Source: Martinezella tropici (lineage in GTDB: Bacteria; Pseudomonadota; Alphaproteobacteria; Rhizobiales; Rhizobiaceae). From it: a stretch of DNA of 64,000 nt. This document shows positions 16,481-25,036 of this stretch, piece after piece (position 1 is the first letter of the stretch; every line of letters begins with the position of its first letter). The DNA lies in the NCBI RefSeq assembly GCF_008370325.1, contig NZ_VNIP01000009.1, positions 186,001 through 250,000 on the forward strand. Direction: 5' to 3'. A program made the position numbers and the translations under genes. The notes under the pieces were generated by a model. It was given only the letters and a program-made list of their open reading frames with translations. It was not told the origin of the DNA and did not search any database.

Positions 16481-17088
16481 CGGCCAATGCCGACAACAAG
16501 AATGGCGTAAAATCAAGCGGCACCGCGCGCTATCTGCTGGCGCTGATCCCGCTCATCGTCTTTGCCTGCATCGCCTTTGCCGTCGGCAAGGTCATGTATG
16601 ACCAAGAAGTACACGGCACCGACATCTCGGCCATTCCCTCGGCCCTGATCGGCACCAAGGCGCCGAAGCTTGCGCTCGCACCTCTTGCAGGCTCCAACCT
16701 TCAGGCGCTGACCGATGACGCCATCAAGGGCAAGCTGACGCTCGTCAACGTCTTCGCCTCCTGGTGCATCCCCTGCCGCGACGAGCATCCAGTGTTGAAG
16801 GAACTAGCGAAGAGCGGTGAGCTCAACATCGTGGCGATCAATTACAAGGACACGAACGAGAACGCGCTCCGCTTCCTCGGCGAGCTCGGCAATCCCTATA
16901 ACGCCATCGGCATCGACCCGAATGGCTCAGCCGCCATCGACTGGGGCGTCTACGGTATTCCGGAATCCTACCTCGTCTCCCCCGACGGCACGATCCTCTA
17001 CAAGCAGGTCGGCCCCTTTACGCCGACCAGCCTGAAGGAAGGGCTTTATCCGGCCATAGCGAAGGCGCAGGGGAAATCGGCGCTTTAA
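16477..17088 (+). CDS. ccmG: Thiol:disulfide interchange protein CcmG/DsbE
   Basis: A 203-residue protein. An N-terminal membrane anchor (residues about 18-40) is followed by a periplasmic thioredoxin fold with the active site FASWCIPCRDEHP (Cys97, Cys100). The family insert and the GVYGIPESYLVSPDG cis-proline region are present. CcmG keeps apocytochrome c haem-binding cysteines reduced. The ATG overlaps the ccmD stop (ATGA). The remaining ccm genes (ccmE, ccmF, ccmH, ccmI) are not in the window. Confidence 0.95.
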   Translation: MTANADNKNGVKSSGTARYLLALIPLIVFACIAFAVGKVMYDQEVHGTDISAIPSALIGTKAPKLALAPLAGSNLQALTDDAIKGKLTLVNVFASWCIPCRDEHPVLKELAKSGELNIVAINYKDTNENALRFLGELGNPYNAIGIDPNGSAAIDWGVYGIPESYLVSPDGTILYKQVGPFTPTSLKEGLYPAIAKAQGKSAL

Positions 17089-17137
17089 TCCCTTCTCCCC
17101 CTCAGGGAGAAGGTGCCCGAAGGGCGGATGAGGGGGA
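17089..17137. repeat. Palindromic intergenic repeat (family R2) after ccmG
   Basis: The hairpin CCTTCTCCC...GGGAGAAGG (about 17091-17113) is followed by GTGCCCGAAGGGC and GGATGAGGGG. This is a widespread Rhizobiales intergenic motif. It lies between the convergent ccmG and DUF2585 genes and may serve as a terminator, though no T tract follows. Confidence 0.7.
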
Positions 17138-17141
17138 AAAG

Positions 17142-17732
17142 CTAAATCCCGCCCTGCCACGTCTTGATCGCATCGACCGGCCAGACCAGCATCAGTACGT
17201 TGAGCGTAAGATTGTCACGGATCAGGTAGCCGGTGAGCAGCTCGAAGAAGATGGCGATGGCGACCGTCACCCACACCGGAGCGCGCCGGGCAAACAGGAA
17301 ACCGACCACCATGAACACGGCATCCATCGACGAATTGAGGATGCTGTCGCCAACATAATCGAGCGAGATCGTTGCCGCCCGATAGCGATTGATGATGATC
17401 GGCGAGTTTTCCAGAATCTCCCAGCCGGATTCGATCAGCATGGCAACGAAGAGCCGCATCGACAGCGGCTTGCCGCGCATGATCAGATGCGTGAGCCCGA
17501 AGAAGAGGAAGCCGTGGATGATATGCGACGGCGTGTACCAGTCGGCGATATGCTGCGAGTTGCCGCTCGATTTCACCACCGGCTCGAACAGCTTCACGTA
17601 GCCGCAGGTGCAGATCGGCACGCGGCCCATCATATATTCAGCCACGATCTGCACGAGCAGGACGACGGCACAGGCGATGAACCAGAAACTTTGCTGCCGG
17701 TATCGGCTTTGAGCGTCGATGGCTTCGCTCAT
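17142..17732 (-). CDS. DUF2585 / UPF0314 family membrane protein
   Basis: A 196-residue protein with several hydrophobic helices. Conserved blocks are MGRVPICTCGYVKLFEP, NSQHIADWYTPSHIIHGFLF and ESGWEILENSPIIINRYR. The family (UPF0314) is alphaproteobacterial, with His/Asp/Glu residues at membrane boundaries and no assigned function. The ATG at 17730-17732 overlaps the yciB stop (ATGA), so it is the last gene of the ftsY-yciB-DUF2585 chain. Coupling to a division/envelope operon hints at an envelope role (inference). Confidence 0.82.
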   Translation of the reverse strand: MSEAIDAQSRYRQQSFWFIACAVVLLVQIVAEYMMGRVPICTCGYVKLFEPVVKSSGNSQHIADWYTPSHIIHGFLFFGLTHLIMRGKPLSMRLFVAMLIESGWEILENSPIIINRYRAATISLDYVGDSILNSSMDAVFMVVGFLFARRAPVWVTVAIAIFFELLTGYLIRDNLTLNVLMLVWPVDAIKTWQGGI

Positions 17733-18460
17733 TTCCCGCTTTCCGTCGGCGGCTCGATCGTGTGCTTCATGATCAACGGCATCTGCGACAGGGTGAAAAG
17801 GATGGTGATCGGCATCGTCGCCCACACCTTGAAGTTCACCCAGAGATTATCCGCAGCCTTGGCGTCGGGCAGGTAATACCAGTTCGAGCCGCGCCAGACG
17901 ACTTCGTTGAGCACGGCCAGAACGAAGAAGAAAATGCCCCAGCGCAGCGTCAGTTTGCGCCAGCCCTCTGCATCAAGCTGGAAGGCGGCATTGAAGACAT
18001 AGCCGAGCAGCGACTTGCCGAAGGCAAGGCCGCCGAGCAGCGCGACGCCGAACAGCGCATTGACGATGGTCGGCTTCATCTTGATGAAGGTTTCGTTCTG
18101 CAGGTAAATGCCGAGCGCGCCGAAGATCAGCACCACGATACCGGAGACGAAGGGCATCAGCGGCAGATGGCCCAGCATCACCTTCGAGACGATAAGCGAA
18201 ATCGCGGTTGCTGCCATGAACAGGCCGGTGGCCACGAAGAGAGGCCCGCCGAGGGCTGCCAGCTGCGGAAAATGCTGCACCAGCCATTCCCCACGCAGAT
18301 TGCCGAAAAAGAACACCAGCAAAGGCCCGAGTTCCAGCACCAGCTTCAGCATGGGGTGATGTTTGTCGGCCGCACTTGGGGTGAGATCGCTGTCGCTGGT
18401 CGTCATTGCGGCACTTTCCCTGTCGTCACGTTTGTCATCGAATTTGTTCTTGTCATTCAT
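17729..18460 (-). CDS. yciB: Inner-membrane septation/intracellular spread protein A (YciB/IspZ)
   Basis: A 243-residue polytopic protein. A polar N-terminal tail (about 35 residues) is followed by the YciB core: LELGPLLVFFFGN, then KMKPTIVNALFG, and LNEVVWR with DLWVNFK-type sequence (NLWVNFKVWATMP). YciB helps maintain the cell envelope and interacts with elongation and division machinery in E. coli. Its start overlaps the ftsY stop by 4 nt and its stop overlaps the DUF2585 start by 4 nt. An in-frame ATG 18 codons later is an alternative start. Confidence 0.92.
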   Translation of the reverse strand: MNDKNKFDDKRDDRESAAMTTSDSDLTPSAADKHHPMLKLVLELGPLLVFFFGNLRGEWLVQHFPQLAALGGPLFVATGLFMAATAISLIVSKVMLGHLPLMPFVSGIVVLIFGALGIYLQNETFIKMKPTIVNALFGVALLGGLAFGKSLLGYVFNAAFQLDAEGWRKLTLRWGIFFFVLAVLNEVVWRGSNWYYLPDAKAADNLWVNFKVWATMPITILFTLSQMPLIMKHTIEPPTESGK

Positions 18461-19953
18461 TGGCTGTTTACAGCCCCCGTACCGGCAATGGCATGGGCAA
18501 AATCCTCGGCCTCGAACGGCTCGAGATCGTCTACACCCTCGCCGACGCCGATGAAATAGACCGGCAGCTTGTGCTTGGCGGAGATGGCGACGAGAATGCC
18601 GCCGCGCGCCGTGCCGTCAAGCTTTGTCATGATCAACCCATTGACGCCGGCGACATTGCGGAAGATTTCCACCTGGTTCAGCGCATTCTGGCCCGTGGTC
18701 GCATCGAGCGTCTGCAGCACGGTATGCGGCGCATCCGGATCGAGCTTGCCGAGCACGCGCACGATCTTTTCGAGCTCGGCCATCAGCTCCGCCTTGTTCT
18801 GCAGGCGGCCGGCGGTATCGATGATCAGCACGTCGCTCTTGTTGGCCTTGGCCTGCTGGAAGGCATCGAAGGCAAGGCCGGCGGCATCGGCGCCGAGTTT
18901 CGTGCCGATGAATTCCGATTTGGTGCGATCAGCCCAGATCTTCAGCTGCTCGATGGCGGCGGCGCGGAACGTATCGCCGGCAGCGACCATGACCTTCAGC
19001 CCCGCACCCGAAAGCTTTGCCGCCAGCTTGCCGATCGTCGTCGTCTTGCCGGTACCGTTGACGCCGACGACGAGAATGACATGCGGCTTGTGGCTGAGGT
19101 CGAGCTGCAGCGGCTTTGCCACAGGCTTCAGTACCTTGGCGATTTCCTGCGCCATGATGCGGGTCACGTCTTCGCCGGTGACATCCTTGCCGTAGCGCTC
19201 GGAGGCAAGCGTATCGGTGACGCGCATCGCCGTTTCGACGCCGAGATCGGCCTGGATCAGCAGATCCTCCAGATCCTGCAGCGTCTGATCGTCGAGCTTG
19301 CGCTTGGTGAAGAGCGCCGCAATCTGGCCGGTCAGCTGCGACGAGGTACGCGCAAGCCCGGCGCGCAGGCGCTGAAACCAGGAGAGTTTCTGTTTTGGGG
19401 CTTCCGGAACAGGCGCAGGAGCCGAGGCGGCGGTGGAGAAGCCCTTGGGGAGGTTGGGAGCTTCGGCCGGGGTGTCGGTGGTTTCAGAGGAGGGTTCGGA
19501 GTCTTTCGACGAAGGCTCCGAGCTTGCGGGAGCTTCGTCACCCCCCTCTGTCCTGTCGGACATCTCCCCCACAAGGGGGGAGATCGGTTCGATGGGGCGC
19601 TCTTCGGACGTCCCATGAATTTCAGCGCTTACGGCTTGCTCAGAAGAATCTGCGACTTCGTCGTCTGTATCTGAGTCAGCAACCTCGGGCTCATTTACTT
19701 CAATAGTATCTACTTGAACTTCAGCCTTTTGCTCTTGCTCAGCCGGCGCGGCATCCTCCAACCAATCTCCCCCCTCGTGGGGGAGATGTCCCGAAGGGAC
19801 AGAGGGAGGTGACACAGGCTCAACAAACTCGGAAGCCGGCGAAACATCTACAACAGGCGCTTCAACCCTGGCCAAATCCTCCGCAGGCGCCTGCTCCTCA
19901 GCCGGCTTTTCGCGGCCAAAGGTGAAGACTTTTTTGATGAAACCGAGCGCCAT
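18457..19953 (-). CDS. ftsY: Signal recognition particle receptor FtsY
   Basis: A 498-residue SRP receptor GTPase. An acidic N-terminal A domain (about residues 15-180) precedes the N domain. The G domain has P-loop GVNGTGKTTT (near residues 298-307), then AGDTFRAAA, VLIIDTAGR, TKLDGTARGG and the closing GVGEGVDDLEPF. It docks SRP-ribosome complexes at the membrane with Ffh (25.4 kb). Two repeat units are translated in frame: residues about 48-64 (PSVPSGHLPHEGGDW) and about 123-139 (ISPLVGEMSDRTEGG). The A domain is variable, which probably allows this. Confidence 0.96.
   Translation of the reverse strand: MALGFIKKVFTFGREKPAEEQAPAEDLARVEAPVVDVSPASEFVEPVSPPSVPSGHLPHEGGDWLEDAAPAEQEQKAEVQVDTIEVNEPEVADSDTDDEVADSSEQAVSAEIHGTSEERPIEPISPLVGEMSDRTEGGDEAPASSEPSSKDSEPSSETTDTPAEAPNLPKGFSTAASAPAPVPEAPKQKLSWFQRLRAGLARTSSQLTGQIAALFTKRKLDDQTLQDLEDLLIQADLGVETAMRVTDTLASERYGKDVTGEDVTRIMAQEIAKVLKPVAKPLQLDLSHKPHVILVVGVNGTGKTTTIGKLAAKLSGAGLKVMVAAGDTFRAAAIEQLKIWADRTKSEFIGTKLGADAAGLAFDAFQQAKANKSDVLIIDTAGRLQNKAELMAELEKIVRVLGKLDPDAPHTVLQTLDATTGQNALNQVEIFRNVAGVNGLIMTKLDGTARGGILVAISAKHKLPVYFIGVGEGVDDLEPFEAEDFAHAIAGTGAVNSQ
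19538..19587. repeat. R1 repeat unit within ftsY (distal unit)
   Basis: CCCCCCTCTGTC...CATCTCCCCCACAAGG-GGGGAGATC (shown with a break) matches R1 unit 1 of copies A and B almost base for base. It is read in frame by ftsY as ISPLVGEMSDRTEGG. Confidence 0.9.
19762..19812. repeat. R1 repeat unit within ftsY (proximal unit, inverted)
   Basis: CCAATCTCCCCCCTCGTGG...GATGTCCCGAAGGGACAGAGG matches R1 unit 2. It is inverted relative to the unit at 19538-19587 and translated as PSVPSGHLPHEGGDW. The distance between the two units is 174 bp, against 93-94 bp in intergenic copies. Confidence 0.9.
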
Positions 19954-19971
19954 GAAGTGTCCGTTGAAGCA

Positions 19972-21246
19972 TTAGGCCGCGTCGGCGGCCAGAAGTTGCA
20001 TGTCGAGGTGCTTGCCATTGTGGCCGGTGATTGCGACCTGCACAAGGTCGCGCGGGCGAAGGCCGGGGGCGGCGACAAGCGTGAAGTTTTCCGTATGCGC
20101 CAGTCCGCCATTCTCCACAAGCAGCCATTGCCGCGTGCCGACCATCTTGTCCAGATGGGCCTGATGCAATCTTTGTCCAGCCTCGCGCAGGCGGGCGGAT
20201 CGCTCCTTGATCAGGCCGCGATCGAGCTGCGGCATACGAGCGGCGGGCGTGCCGGGGCGCGGGCTGTAAGGGAAGACGTGCAGATGCGCGATGCCGGCCT
20301 CCTCCGCCAGGCCGACGGCATTTGCGAACATGTCTTCCGTTTCCGTCGGGAAGCCGGCGATCATATCGGCGCCGAAGCTCGTCTCGGGGCGCAGACGGCG
20401 CACATCTTCGATGAAACTGATAGCATCGGCGCGCGAGTGCCGCCGCTTCATGCGCTTGAGGATCATATCGTCGCCATGCTGCAGGGAGAGGTGCAGATGC
20501 GGCATGAAGCGCGGCTCGTCGGCGATGAGATCCATCAGATGCTGATCGGCCTCGATGCTGTCGATCGAAGAAAGCCGCAGCCGGCGGATTTCCGGGATCT
20601 GCTTCAATAGCGTCTTGGCAAGCAGCCCGAGCGTCGGCGTTCCCGGCAGGTCGGCGCCATAGCTTGTGGCATCGACGCCGGTCAGCACGATCTCGCGATA
20701 GCCGCTCTCGACCAGATTGCGCGCCTGATCGACGACGGCACCCATGGGCACCGAGCGCGAATTGCCGCGGCCATAGGGGATGATACAGAAAGTGCAGCGA
20801 TGGTCGCAGCCGTTCTGCACCTGGATGAAAGCGCGCACATGGCCATCGATATGCCGGATCATCTGCGGCGCCGTCGCCCGCACGCTCATGATATCGTTGA
20901 CGCGCAGCTTCTCTTCGGCCGAAACGCCGAAATCCGGCAAAGCGCGGTAAGAAGCACTCTTCAGCTTCTCCTCGTTGCCGAGAACGGCATCCACTTCGAC
21001 CATTTCGGCGAAGGTCTGCTTCTCCGTCTGCGCGGCGCAGCCTGTGACGATGATGCGCGCATGCGGATTGTCGCGCCGCGCGCGGCGGATCGCCTGACGC
21101 GCCTGACGCACGGCCTCGCCCGTCACGGCGCAGGTATTGACCAGGATGGCATTGTTGAGCCCGGCGGCTTCCGCTTGCGACCTCATCACTTCGGATTCAT
21201 AGGTGTTGAGACGACAGCCGAAGGTAATGACTTCGACCCCGCTCAC
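19972..21246 (-). CDS. mtaB: tRNA (N6-threonylcarbamoyladenosine37-C2)-methylthiotransferase MtaB
   Basis: A 424-residue radical-SAM methylthiotransferase. The N-terminal UPF0004 domain has cluster cysteines in FGCRLNTYES, NTCAVTG and TGCAAQ. The radical-SAM motif is CDHRCTFC, and a C-terminal TRAM-like region follows. The CRLN form of the first motif separates MtaB from MiaB and RimO. It makes ms2t6A at position 37 of ANN-decoding tRNAs. The start is GTG at 21244-21246, overlapping the dapF stop by 4 nt (GTGA). The frame remains open further upstream inside dapF, which is rejected. Confidence 0.93.
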   Translation of the reverse strand: MSGVEVITFGCRLNTYESEVMRSQAEAAGLNNAILVNTCAVTGEAVRQARQAIRRARRDNPHARIIVTGCAAQTEKQTFAEMVEVDAVLGNEEKLKSASYRALPDFGVSAEEKLRVNDIMSVRATAPQMIRHIDGHVRAFIQVQNGCDHRCTFCIIPYGRGNSRSVPMGAVVDQARNLVESGYREIVLTGVDATSYGADLPGTPTLGLLAKTLLKQIPEIRRLRLSSIDSIEADQHLMDLIADEPRFMPHLHLSLQHGDDMILKRMKRRHSRADAISFIEDVRRLRPETSFGADMIAGFPTETEDMFANAVGLAEEAGIAHLHVFPYSPRPGTPAARMPQLDRGLIKERSARLREAGQRLHQAHLDKMVGTRQWLLVENGGLAHTENFTLVAAPGLRPRDLVQVAITGHNGKHLDMQLLAADAA

Positions 21247-22148
21247 CGCGCCTGAGCCCCCTGCTCCGGATCGCGCGAGAAGCTGCCCGTGACCGGATCG
21301 ACGGTACCGGACCATTCCCATTCGGCAGGACCCGTCATCACGACATGATCGTTGCTCTCAAGCCATTCGATGGTGAGTTTGCCAGGCGCGGGAGCAGAGG
21401 CGACCTCGATCGTTACCTTGCGGCCGGTGCGGCCGGTGCGTGCGGCGCTGACGGCGGCGGCGCAAGCGGCCGAACCGCAGGCAAGCGTCAGGCCAGCGCC
21501 GCGTTCCCAGGTGCGGGTGCGCAGCGACGACGGCGAAAGCACCTGCGCCAGCGTGATATTGGCGCGCTCGGGAAACATAGGGTGGTTTTCAAGCAGCGGG
21601 CCGAAGCGATCGAGATCGAAGGCCATCGGGTTCTTGTCGACCCAGAAGATCGCGTGCGGATTGCCCATCGACATGGCGGAGGGCGAATGCAGGACGGGAT
21701 TGTCGATCGGCCCGATCTGCAGCTCGATGCGGCTGGTATCGGCAAATTCCTCGGCAAGCGGGATCTTGTCCCAGGCAAAGACCGGCGTGCCCATATCGAC
21801 CGAGATCGTGCCGTCCTCATGCTCCCTGGCATTCAGAATGCCGGCGACGGTCTGGAAGGTGAAAGCCTTCTTGCCGGTTTCGGCCGCAAGCGCCTGGACG
21901 ACGCAGCGCGTGCCGTTGCCGCAGGCCTGCGCCTTCGTGCCGTCGCAGTTCAGAATATCGATCCAGGCATCGGTGCCCTCAATCTTCGGATCGTGGATCG
22001 CCATGATCTGGTCGAACTGGGTCGCCGGATCGGCACTGAGCGCAATCGCCGCCGCCGCCGTCACCACATCCTTGCGGCCGCGCATGTCGACGACCAGGAT
22101 CTTGTTTCCAAGCCCGTTCATCCTCGCGAATTCGACCGTATTGCTCAT
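21243..22148 (-). CDS. dapF: Diaminopimelate epimerase
   Basis: A 301-residue protein with both catalytic cysteine motifs: ACGNGTRCVVQA (first Cys) and LACGSAACAAAV (second Cys). NGLGNKILVVD opens the first half-domain. It converts LL- to meso-diaminopimelate for lysine and peptidoglycan synthesis. The ATG at 22146-22148 gives standard length, and upstream in-frame extension enters the repeat region. It leads a leftward operon with mtaB (overlapping), then ftsY 18 nt beyond mtaB. Confidence 0.96.
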   Translation of the reverse strand: MSNTVEFARMNGLGNKILVVDMRGRKDVVTAAAAIALSADPATQFDQIMAIHDPKIEGTDAWIDILNCDGTKAQACGNGTRCVVQALAAETGKKAFTFQTVAGILNAREHEDGTISVDMGTPVFAWDKIPLAEEFADTSRIELQIGPIDNPVLHSPSAMSMGNPHAIFWVDKNPMAFDLDRFGPLLENHPMFPERANITLAQVLSPSSLRTRTWERGAGLTLACGSAACAAAVSAARTGRTGRKVTIEVASAPAPGKLTIEWLESNDHVVMTGPAEWEWSGTVDPVTGSFSRDPEQGAQAR

Positions 22149-22260
22149 GATGCCATGTCCGTCAGTGTTTTCGAGCTGTATATGGCGGAATTGCGGGGGA
22201 ATTACCAGTGGGGCGTGATGGATGGCACCTTTCAAGATTGGCCGGGGCCATCCGGGCCGC

Positions 22261-22385
22261 GCTGATCCTTCGCCAGGCTCAGGCTGAGGGTGGAGCGAGT
22301 TGCGAGCCGGGTAGGAGGTAGTCCTCACGGTGAGGAGGCCCAAAGGGCCGTCTCGAACCACGAGGACGGGTGGCCCGTCCTTATG
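22261..22385. repeat. Stacked small palindromes, probable degenerate intergenic repeat
   Basis: Three hairpins follow one another: TCCTCACGGTGAGGA (22322-22336), GGCCCAAAGGGCC (about 22338-22350) and GGACGGGTGGCCCGTCC (about 22364-22380). A further CCTTCGCC...CAGGCTGAGG lies upstream. This composition is typical of a common rhizobial intergenic repeat. It fills most of the 361-bp gap between dapF and the SRPBCC gene; a TTGACA at 22414 may be the latter's -35 box. Confidence 0.6.
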
Positions 22386-22509
22386 ACCGCAACGAAAACC
22401 CCGCCGAGCAGCCTTGACACAATTTATTTTGAGAAAAAATCATCCGAGTGTCGGATTGCCGAAATCTCGCCCGTCCTAGGCTCGTCCACTCCGTCAAACC
22501 ATAGGGATT

Positions 22510-22959
22510 ATGACCATGCCGAATACCATAAGCCTGCACCGCGTCCTCGCCACCAGCCCGGAAAAGGTCTATCGCGCATTCATCGAAGCGGATGCGCTTG
22601 CCAAGTGGCTGCCGCCGAACGGCTTTGCCTGCACCGTGCATCACTTCGAAGGGAGCGTCGGCGGCACGTTCAAGATGTCGTTCCGCAATTTTACGACCAG
22701 TGAAGTCCATGCCTTCGGCGGTGAATATATCGAGCTCGTTCCCGGCGAGCTGGTGCGCTACACAGACAGGTTCGACGACCCCAACCTGCCCGGCCAAATG
22801 GAAGTGACGGTGACGTTGAAAAAGGTGCTGGTCGGGACCGAGGTCAACATCACCCAGGCGGGTATACCGGACGTCATCCCTCCGGAGGCTTGCTATCTCG
22901 GCTGGCAGGAATCGCTGATCAATCTGGCAAAGCTCGTCGAGCCTGAGATTACGCAGTAA
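22510..22959 (+). CDS. SRPBCC/AHSA1-domain protein
   Basis: A 149-residue protein of the activator-of-Hsp90-ATPase-1 (AHSA1)/START-like family. Visible blocks are LHRVLATSPEKVYRAFIEAD with ALAKWLPP, then EGSVGGTFKMSF, GEYIELVPGELVRYTDRF and a C-terminal GWQESLINLAKLVE helix. Such proteins bind small hydrophobic ligands or act in stress or toxin handling. No specific ligand can be named. It stands alone, followed by a strong terminator, and converges on the metallo-hydrolase gene. Confidence 0.85.
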   Translation: MTMPNTISLHRVLATSPEKVYRAFIEADALAKWLPPNGFACTVHHFEGSVGGTFKMSFRNFTTSEVHAFGGEYIELVPGELVRYTDRFDDPNLPGQMEVTVTLKKVLVGTEVNITQAGIPDVIPPEACYLGWQESLINLAKLVEPEITQ

Positions 22960-22986
22960 GGCTCGATGCCCCCAAGACCTCCGCGC

Positions 22987-23020
22987 AACCCCTTCTCCCC
23001 CCGGGGGAGAAGGGGTTTTT
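22987..23020 (+). terminator. Strong terminator after the SRPBCC gene
   Basis: A 14-bp perfect stem (aaccccttctcccc 22987-23000 / ggggagaaggggtt 23004-23017) has a 3-nt loop and is followed by TTT. The stem sequence resembles the R2 repeat (CCTTCTCCC), so the terminator may derive from that element. Confidence 0.88.
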
Positions 23021-23033
23021 GTTGCATCAATGC

Positions 23034-24050
23034 TCACACAACCGGAACATCGAAAACTTCCCCTGCCCTGAGGGGTCGAAACCGATCCGGCTCCACGCCC
23101 TCGGCCTTCAGCGCTGCATCCAGCGCCTGCACGGGCGCATCGATCCCCTCGTCCGTCAGCTGGAAGGTCGCGAAGTGATGCCCGGCGGCGTAGGCCGACT
23201 TGCAGAGCTTCATGCCTTTGACCGCTTCTTCCGGATTCTGGTGCTGGCCCTTCATGAACCAACGCGGCTCGTAGGCGCCGAAAGGCAGGATCGCAAGGCG
23301 GAAGCCGCCATGCTTGCGGGCGGCCGCCTCGTAGTTGATGCCATCGTGAAAGCCGGTGTCACCAACATGATAGATCTTGCCCGCTGGCGTGGTGAACACA
23401 AACGCCGCCCATAGCGCCATACGCCGGTCGCCCAGGCCCCGCGCCGACCAATGATGGCAGGGCTCGGCATCGATCGTCACATCAGCCTTAACGGTGATGC
23501 GATCGCCCCAGTCGACAATGGTGATATCGGCGTCTGGAACGGCGCGGCGAATGATCGTGTCGTTCCCGAGGGGTGTCACGATCTTAGGCCGATGCGCTTG
23601 CTGCAGGCGGGCAAGTGTTGCGAGATCGAGGTGATCGTAGTGATTATGCGTCACCAGGACGACGTCGACATGCGGCAGATCCTCGAAGCGGATGCCGGGC
23701 GGCACCACGCGCTTCGGCCCGACGGATCGGAAAGGGCTGACCCGTTCCGACCAGACCGGATCCGTCAGAATGTTCAGCCCGGCAATCTGCACCAGCATCG
23801 AAGCATGTCCGACCATGGTCACCCGCATCTGCTCGCCGAACACATGCCGGTCCGGCCTTGCCGGAGGAAAGGCGCTGATGACAGGATTGGGCCAGCGCAC
23901 CCGGCCGCCGCCGAACTGCCAGCGCAAAAGATCGAATGCACTGCCCGGCTCGACGCCGCCGGGATTGAAGAAGCGCACGCCGTCGAAATGATCGGAAACC
24001 GGCCCCTGATAATAGGGATTCTTCCTGGCTGAGCCGGATGAGCTGGTCAT
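23034..24050 (-). CDS. MBL-fold metallo-hydrolase (NAPE-PLD/UlaG-like)
   Basis: A 338-residue protein with the metallo-beta-lactamase metal motif THNHYDHLD (HxHxDH), further ligands DAEPCHHWSARG and VGDTGFHDG, and MVGHASMLVQIAGLNILTDPVWSER near the front. That last segment and the PPGIRFEDLP block are typical of the NAPE-PLD/RomA-like branch of putative lipid or nucleotide hydrolases. The substrate is unknown. The ATG at 24048-24050 overlaps the stop of the upstream unknown gene by 4 nt, so the two are translationally coupled. Confidence 0.88.
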   Translation of the reverse strand: MTSSSGSARKNPYYQGPVSDHFDGVRFFNPGGVEPGSAFDLLRWQFGGGRVRWPNPVISAFPPARPDRHVFGEQMRVTMVGHASMLVQIAGLNILTDPVWSERVSPFRSVGPKRVVPPGIRFEDLPHVDVVLVTHNHYDHLDLATLARLQQAHRPKIVTPLGNDTIIRRAVPDADITIVDWGDRITVKADVTIDAEPCHHWSARGLGDRRMALWAAFVFTTPAGKIYHVGDTGFHDGINYEAAARKHGGFRLAILPFGAYEPRWFMKGQHQNPEEAVKGMKLCKSAYAAGHHFATFQLTDEGIDAPVQALDAALKAEGVEPDRFRPLRAGEVFDVPVV

Positions 24051-25036
24051 GGCTTGTCCACCCCCTGCGCGCTTGTCGCCTCGCCGGCCGATAAGCCGAT
24101 CCTGCCGAGCCACTCCTCGACCTCAAGCGCCGTCAGCGTCTCCTCCAGCACGACGTTCGCCGGCATGGCAAAAAGCTGCGGCGTGAAAAAGCTCGTATCC
24201 CACAACGCAGCACCCTCGGCCAGCGGTGAAAGCAGGATGACCTGCCGGCCGTCGATGCGGGCAATCGTCTCGACGGATGCCTCTCCGGAAATCTCGACGA
24301 GCCCCCGCTCATCCGGCTGCACCGTCTCATAGCGCCACCAGGGCTCGTCATTGCCATCTTCGGCCACTGTCACGCAGCGCGCCATGTCGATGATGAACCT
24401 GTTGGGCGCGCGGCCGCCGGGAAGCGTCTCGCCGAATGCCGCCTGGATCAGTGTGAACAGATGGAAACAATTGACGATATTCTGATAGCGCAGGCGAAAG
24501 CCCTGGCGGCTCGGCAGATACAGCACCAGCAGGGCGTCGCTTCGGCCCAGAAGCATCTGGCGGACCCAGGCCGCACCCGGCGTGTAGTCCTGCAGCCCGC
24601 CAAGCTGCGCCATCAGCTCCTTGTCGCCGGCGGCAAGCTCGCGTTCCCGCGGCATGGCGGCAAGATGCGAAACCGCCGATTGGCCGAGCAGCTGGAAAGC
24701 GTCGAGCAGCTGCCTTTGCTTCGGGCTCAGTTCCTTGCGGCCGGCAAAGCCGCGATGGATCTGCGGCAGCCACGCCATGTAAAGCTCCCACACGGCGGCA
24801 CCGCTGCGGTCCACCGCCCCACCCTTTTCGACGATGGTGCCGAGCATATTCGCAAGGATTGCGGCTCCAGGCGGCGGCAGGCGGCTGAGCTCGCGCGCCG
24901 CCCGCGCCATGATCTTCGGCTGCGCCATTGCGCTCGCGTAGAAGGCCTGCGCCGCCGCATTGAATTGCGCATCGACGCGACCACCGGCGTAAGCACGGCA
25001 GGCGGCGAGAAGATCGGTCAGGGCTGCATCATTCAT
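24047..25036 (-). CDS. Conserved hypothetical protein coupled to an MBL-fold hydrolase
   Basis: A 329-residue protein I do not recognise. It is soluble, without a signal peptide or clear TM helix, and Ala/Leu-rich. The N-terminal half is helical (LLAACRAYAGGRVDAQFNA; ARAARELSRLPPPGAAILAN). The middle has AWVRQMLLGRSDALLVLYLP, and the C-terminal half is beta-rich with VAEDGNDEPWWRYETVQ and ARIDGRQVILLSPLAEG. No catalytic motif is obvious. It is the first gene of a two-gene operon with the hydrolase; its start is followed upstream by a gap shared with ffh. Confidence 0.8.
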   Translation of the reverse strand: MNDAALTDLLAACRAYAGGRVDAQFNAAAQAFYASAMAQPKIMARAARELSRLPPPGAAILANMLGTIVEKGGAVDRSGAAVWELYMAWLPQIHRGFAGRKELSPKQRQLLDAFQLLGQSAVSHLAAMPRERELAAGDKELMAQLGGLQDYTPGAAWVRQMLLGRSDALLVLYLPSRQGFRLRYQNIVNCFHLFTLIQAAFGETLPGGRAPNRFIIDMARCVTVAEDGNDEPWWRYETVQPDERGLVEISGEASVETIARIDGRQVILLSPLAEGAALWDTSFFTPQLFAMPANVVLEETLTALEVEEWLGRIGLSAGEATSAQGVDKP

